NCBI RefSeq assembly: GCF_026914265.1
Contig: NC_069134.1
Coordinates: 15,531,205 to 15,595,204 of the forward strand
Reading direction: 5' to 3'
DNA from: Mya arenaria
Taxonomy: Eukaryota > Mollusca > Bivalvia > Myida > Myidae
DNA: 64,000 nt
The position numbers and the translations under genes are program-made. Below, piece after piece: positions 59,994-64,000 of the stretch. The notes under the pieces were generated by a model. It worked only from the letters and a program-made list of their open reading frames with translations, had not been told where the DNA came from and did not search any database. Each line of letters begins with the position of its first letter. The stretch's first letter is position 1.

Positions 59994-60734
59994 TATGTAC
60001 ATTTTTACTTGTATGTAAAATCAGTTATGTGTCATAGATGTATACCTGGAATGATGCGATACATGCTTCAAACACGTAGTGTACGGAATTTAATGTATGA
60101 ACATAAATAAACGCATGACTCGAGACATCGTACCGGTTATGTCTGCAGGCTATTAATGAGTGTCATCACCACGGACGTAAAAAATGAGATGTTTTGTGTA
60201 AAATCAATCGTAAATGAAATAGAAACAACATTCTGAAGTCTGTATATGACTCGATAAGATTCGTTATTGTCACGTATGTGTTTTTTCTACAGATTCAATA
60301 ATGTTTTCATTCACTCGCATCTATGACTGCGTCGCCTGTTTTTATTCGGTTTTAAAGTACAATGAATATTTTCATTGATCATTAATCGAACTAAGTCCAG
60401 CCAGCCTATGGTATGTGGAGAATGAACGAGCCCACATTCCTGTCTAACGCACCGTCGTTTCATCAACAAGTAATTCATCTTACACAAATATTTCATTCAT
60501 TTTCCCACTGGGTCGAAAACATTGTTATTAAAGATTTAAATTGTGCGTACCATAGATGTTATTTTATTGTTACTTTTAAGACTATTTTAGACTAAATTGT
60601 ATGGTATTTACATACACATATGAAGTGAAATGCGTATACTTTAATTATTCAAATTTCAAATAACCAGCTGCATGTATAAATGTTTTGCACAAGAGGTCTA
60701 GACAAACTGCAAGATAGTTGTCAAAATCCTTAGG

Positions 60735-61020
60735 GTCGAATGTGAACAATCTGGCCAAGTCCCTGAGTCCGAGGTAAAAACAATCGAGCCAAGTCCCTGG
60801 GTCGGAGTTAAACAATCGAGCCCAGTCTATTGGTTAGAGGTGAACCATCGTGCCCAGTCCCTGGCTCGGAAGTAAACCATCGGGCCAAGTCCCTGGGTCG
60901 GAAGTAAAATTCGAGCCCAGGCCCTGGGTCAGAGGTGAACCATCGGGCCCAGTCCCTGGGTCGGAGGTGAACAATCGAGACCACTCCCTGGGTCGGAGGT
61001 GAACCATCGGACCAAGTCGC
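60735..61020. repeat. 32-bp minisatellite
   Basis: Eight to nine degenerate copies of GTCCCTGGGTCGGAGGTGAA plus CCATCGGGCCCA. It is placed at the 3' end of a minus-strand open frame (61299-60808), whose last part is only this repeat. Confidence 0.88.
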
Positions 61021-61299
61021 AGCCTCATCAGGCCTGTCAAATCGTCTCCTATCGATGATCATCTGATGTCTAAAATCCCCATTTGCTCGCCACTGCCCCT
61101 GGGGCAATACGTTGATAAGTGCGAGGCGAATAGGAATGTTCGCAACAAATAGTTTGCTGTCAAATAAGTTCAGACATGATAACATGGATGGAATGTATAT
61201 GCATTTCGATAAATCATCAATTTTCTCATCGTAATACACCCACGCTCTGTTTGCTATATGAGAATGAATGTTTAATGCGGCCATTTCATCTTCCACCAT
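61020..61299 (-). other. Unrecognised minus-strand open frame
   Basis: About 93 codons before the frame runs into the minisatellite. The peptide begins MVEDEMAALNIHSHIANRAW, then has CIYIPSMLSCLNLFDSKLFV and ANIPIRLALINVLPQ. It is hydrophobic-rich with no repeat character, so it looks more like real or formerly real coding sequence than the chance frames around it. I do not recognise the family; it might be a fossil fragment of a mobile element. GC is higher than in the flanks. Confidence 0.3.
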
Positions 61300-61309
61300 A
61301 TATTACATT

Positions 61310-62130
61310 TTACGCTCCATCGATGGACTGTATCATTTCATAACTTACTTAAACATCATAGATCTGTATTCATGATTCATCTACTTGTAGGTGTATATTT
61401 GTAACTATAGAGGCTAGTTATCGTAAAAAGCATATGTTATAGTGAATGACAAAGTTCATTTGCACCGGGTCATTTCGCTCGCAGCGGTACAGTTTCAGTG
61501 GATGTATGAAACGTATGTGGTTGAGTCGGTAAAAACCATAGGGGCTTGGTCTACTTTTTCAGTTTGTTATGTGGCGAAAATAAAAAAAGTATATATACCA
61601 TGGTTATTTCTACATTTTTAAGTGTCTCCATTATTTCAATTGTAAAAGTGAACGAATGTTTGGTGACAACTGAAAATACTAAGATTGTCTTATTGTAAAC
61701 TAAATTAATGGTAATAATTCCCAGGCAACAGTTAGGGGCGATAACTGTTTTACCGAAGAAGAGGCGAAAAATGTCGCCGAGATATTGAAAGACGCTGTGG
61801 TAGGCAATTCTTAGCACAGACAATAACGCAATATCGCTTTATTACACAACTAATTGTGAGTAAATTAGATTCTAAATTTTATAAACAACAATAACAAATC
61901 CGTAAAGGAGTGCTACGAAAATGGTGTATGCGTCTGTCGGTACCCGATGCATAAATAAGCTCGTCATTTTATGGGGCCATTGACGGTAATGTCTAATAGA
62001 GACCACAAATTATTTTGGTATCATATTGAAGGGGGTTGCTTGCTGATAACTAATACATGTATGTAATATTAGAAAACTAGTGAAAGTATATGAAAAAAGC
62101 AGTAGATAAAGTTATTACAGTTTGTGTTTT
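61310..62130. other. Non-coding spacer
   Basis: AT-rich; no gene or clear repeat seen. Confidence 0.4.
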
Positions 62131-62131
62131 T

Positions 62132-64000
62132 TATGCCCCCGAAAGTGGGCATATTAAAATCGCACCGTCCGTCCGTCCGTCCGTCCGTCCGGCTCTGTAA
62201 CTTTCCCTTGTATGGACAGATTTTAAAATAACTTGCCACATGTGTTCCACATACCAAGACGACGTGTGGCGTACAAGACCCGTGTCCCTACCTCAAAGGT
62301 CAAGGTCACACTTAAGTGTTTATTCACAATGGAGTGCTGCATATAAGGACATAGAGTATAGGTTGTCGTGTCCGGGCTGTAACTTTCTCTTGGATGGACA
62401 GATTTTAAAATAACTTGCCACATGTGTACCACATTCCAAGACGACGTGTCGCGTGCAAGACCCTTGTCCCTACCTCAAAGGTCAAAGTCACACTTAGTGT
62501 TTATTCACAATGGAGTGCTGCATATAAGGACATAGAGTATAGGTTGTCGTGTCCGGGCTGTAACTTTCCCTTGTAACGACAGATTTTAAAATAACTTGCC
62601 AAATGTGTTCCACATACCAAGACGACGTGTCGCGTGCAAAACCCGTGTCCCTACCTCAAAGGTCAAGGTCACACTTAGTGTTTATTCACAATGGAGTGCT
62701 GCATATAAGGACATAGAGTATAGGTCGTCGTGTCCGGGCTGTTACTTTCTCTTGTATGGACAGATTTTAAAATAACTTGCCACATGTGTTCCACATACCA
62801 AGAAGATGTGTCGCGTGCAAGACCCGTGTCCCTACCTCAAAGGTCAAGGTCACACTTAGTGTTTATTTACAATGGAGTGCTGCATATAAGGACATAGAGT
62901 ATAGGTTGTCGTGTCCGGGCTGTAACTTTCCCTTGTATGGACAGATTTTAAAATAACTTGCCACATGTGTTCCATATACCAAGATGACGTGTCGCGTGCA
63001 AAATCCGTGTCCCTAGCTCAAAGGTCAAGGTCACACTTAGTGTTTATTCACAATGGAGTGCTGCATATAAGGACATAGAGTATAGGTTGTCGTGTCCGGG
63101 CTGTAACTTTCTCTTGTATGGACAGATTTTAAAATAACTTGCCACATGTGTTCCACATACCAAGACAACGTGTCGCGTGCAAGACCCGTGTCCCTACCTC
63201 AAAGGTCAAGGTCACACATAGTGTTTATTCACAATAGAGTGCTGCATATAAGGACATAGAGTATAGGTTGTCGTGTCCGGGCTGTAACTTTCCCTTGTAT
63301 GGACAGATTTTAAAATAACTTGCCACATGTGTTCCACATACCAAGACGACGTGTCGCGTGCAAGACCCGTGTCCCTACCTCAAAGGTCAAGGTCACACTT
63401 AGTGTTTATTCACAATGGAGTGCTGCATATAAGGACATAGAGTATAGGTTGTCGTGTCCGGGCTGTAACTTTCTCTTGTATGGACAGATTTTAAAATAAC
63501 TTGCCACCTGTGTTCCACATACCAAGACGACGTGTCGCGTGCAAGACCCGTGTCCCTACCTCAAAGGTCAAGGTCACACATAGTGTTTATTCACAATGGA
63601 GTGCTGCATATAAGGACATAGAGTATAGGTTGTCGTGTCCGGGCTGTAACTTTCCCTTGTATGGACAGATTTTAAAATAACTTGCCACATGTGTTCCACA
63701 TACCAAGACGACGTGTCGCGTGCAAGACCTGTGTCCCTAGCTCAAAGGTCAAGGTCACACTTAGTGTTTATTTACAATGGAGTGCTGCATATAAGGACAT
63801 AGAGTATAGGTTGTCGTGTCCGGGCTGTAACTTTCCCTTGTATGGACAGATTTTAAAATAACTTGCCACATGTGTTCCTTATACCAAGATGACGTGTCGC
63901 GTGCAAAACCCGTGTCCATACCTCAAAGGTCAAGGTCACACTTAGTGTTTATTCACAAAGGAGTGCTGCATATAAGGACATAGAGTATAGGTTGTCGTGT
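62132..64000 (+). repeat. 181-bp satellite array headed by an inverted-end module
   Basis: The left end has the palindrome TATGCCCCCGAAAGTGGGCATA and (CCGT)n at 62165-62190. From 62197 a 181-bp monomer (starting GTAACTTTCCCTTGTATGG) repeats at 62379, 62560, 62741, 62922 and on to the window edge: about 10 copies with a few per cent divergence. Each has ACATAAGG-like GCATATAAGGACATAGAG and AAAGGTCAAGGTCACAC. The array continues beyond the window, so its length is unknown. Confidence 0.95.

Noticed and set aside
59360-60416. Naming the right-edge gene calmodulin or alpha-tubulin
   Set aside because: Only the ATG|GT exon form supports this; no coding exon beyond the start codon is in the window.

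Overview
This window is animal nuclear DNA, most likely from a bivalve mollusc. The two spliced genes are clear metazoan orthologues. The AT-rich introns and spacers are packed with short inverted-repeat elements and with modular repeats carrying CAAGGTCA-type motifs, of the kind common in clams, mussels and oysters. The taxon is an inference from this composition; no species marker is visible.

Layout. Positions 1-2.4 kb hold a promoter-like CpG patch, a 316-bp Harbinger-like MITE and a decayed LINE reverse transcriptase on the minus strand. Positions 3.9-6.0 kb hold a small duplicated cluster of tRNA-Tyr (with intron) and tRNA-Pro-like genes. From 27,585 down to 9,956, on the minus strand, lies a complete ten-exon CLIP4-type gene encoding 637 aa, with ankyrin repeats followed by three CAP-Gly domains. 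All nine junctions keep phase. Its introns carry a roughly 1.4-kb minisatellite, a four-fold CACGTG array, a second Harbinger-like MITE and a hAT-type MITE with a perfect 8-bp target duplication. Positions 28-41 kb are gene-free and rich in repeats: a modular repeat, two tRNA-derived SINE pieces, two hAT-like MITEs, microsatellites, and a 1.24-kb foldback element whose core is a 39-bp minisatellite.

On the plus strand a promoter with E2F, ETS, NRF-1 and YY1-like sites (about 41.17-41.28 kb) precedes an NCOA6 (ASC-2/RAP250/PRIP) orthologue. Its five coding exons run from 44,458 to 55,146 and encode 1,863 aa, almost all of it in two giant exons. It keeps the diagnostic N-terminal block and the LVNLL nuclear-receptor box followed by a basic patch. 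The second vertebrate box appears degraded, and extra LXXLL motifs are present.

The right end (59.4-60.4 kb) shows three ATG|GTATG junctions that could be alternative first exons of a gene beyond the window. Then follow a 32-bp minisatellite beside an unrecognised ORF and a 181-bp satellite array (10 monomers, each with an AGGTCAAGGTCA motif) that runs off the window edge.

The two genes are transcribed away from the 28-41 kb spacer. Nothing here links them functionally: CLIP4 is a microtubule-associated protein and NCOA6 a nuclear transcriptional coactivator in MLL3/4-type methyltransferase complexes.
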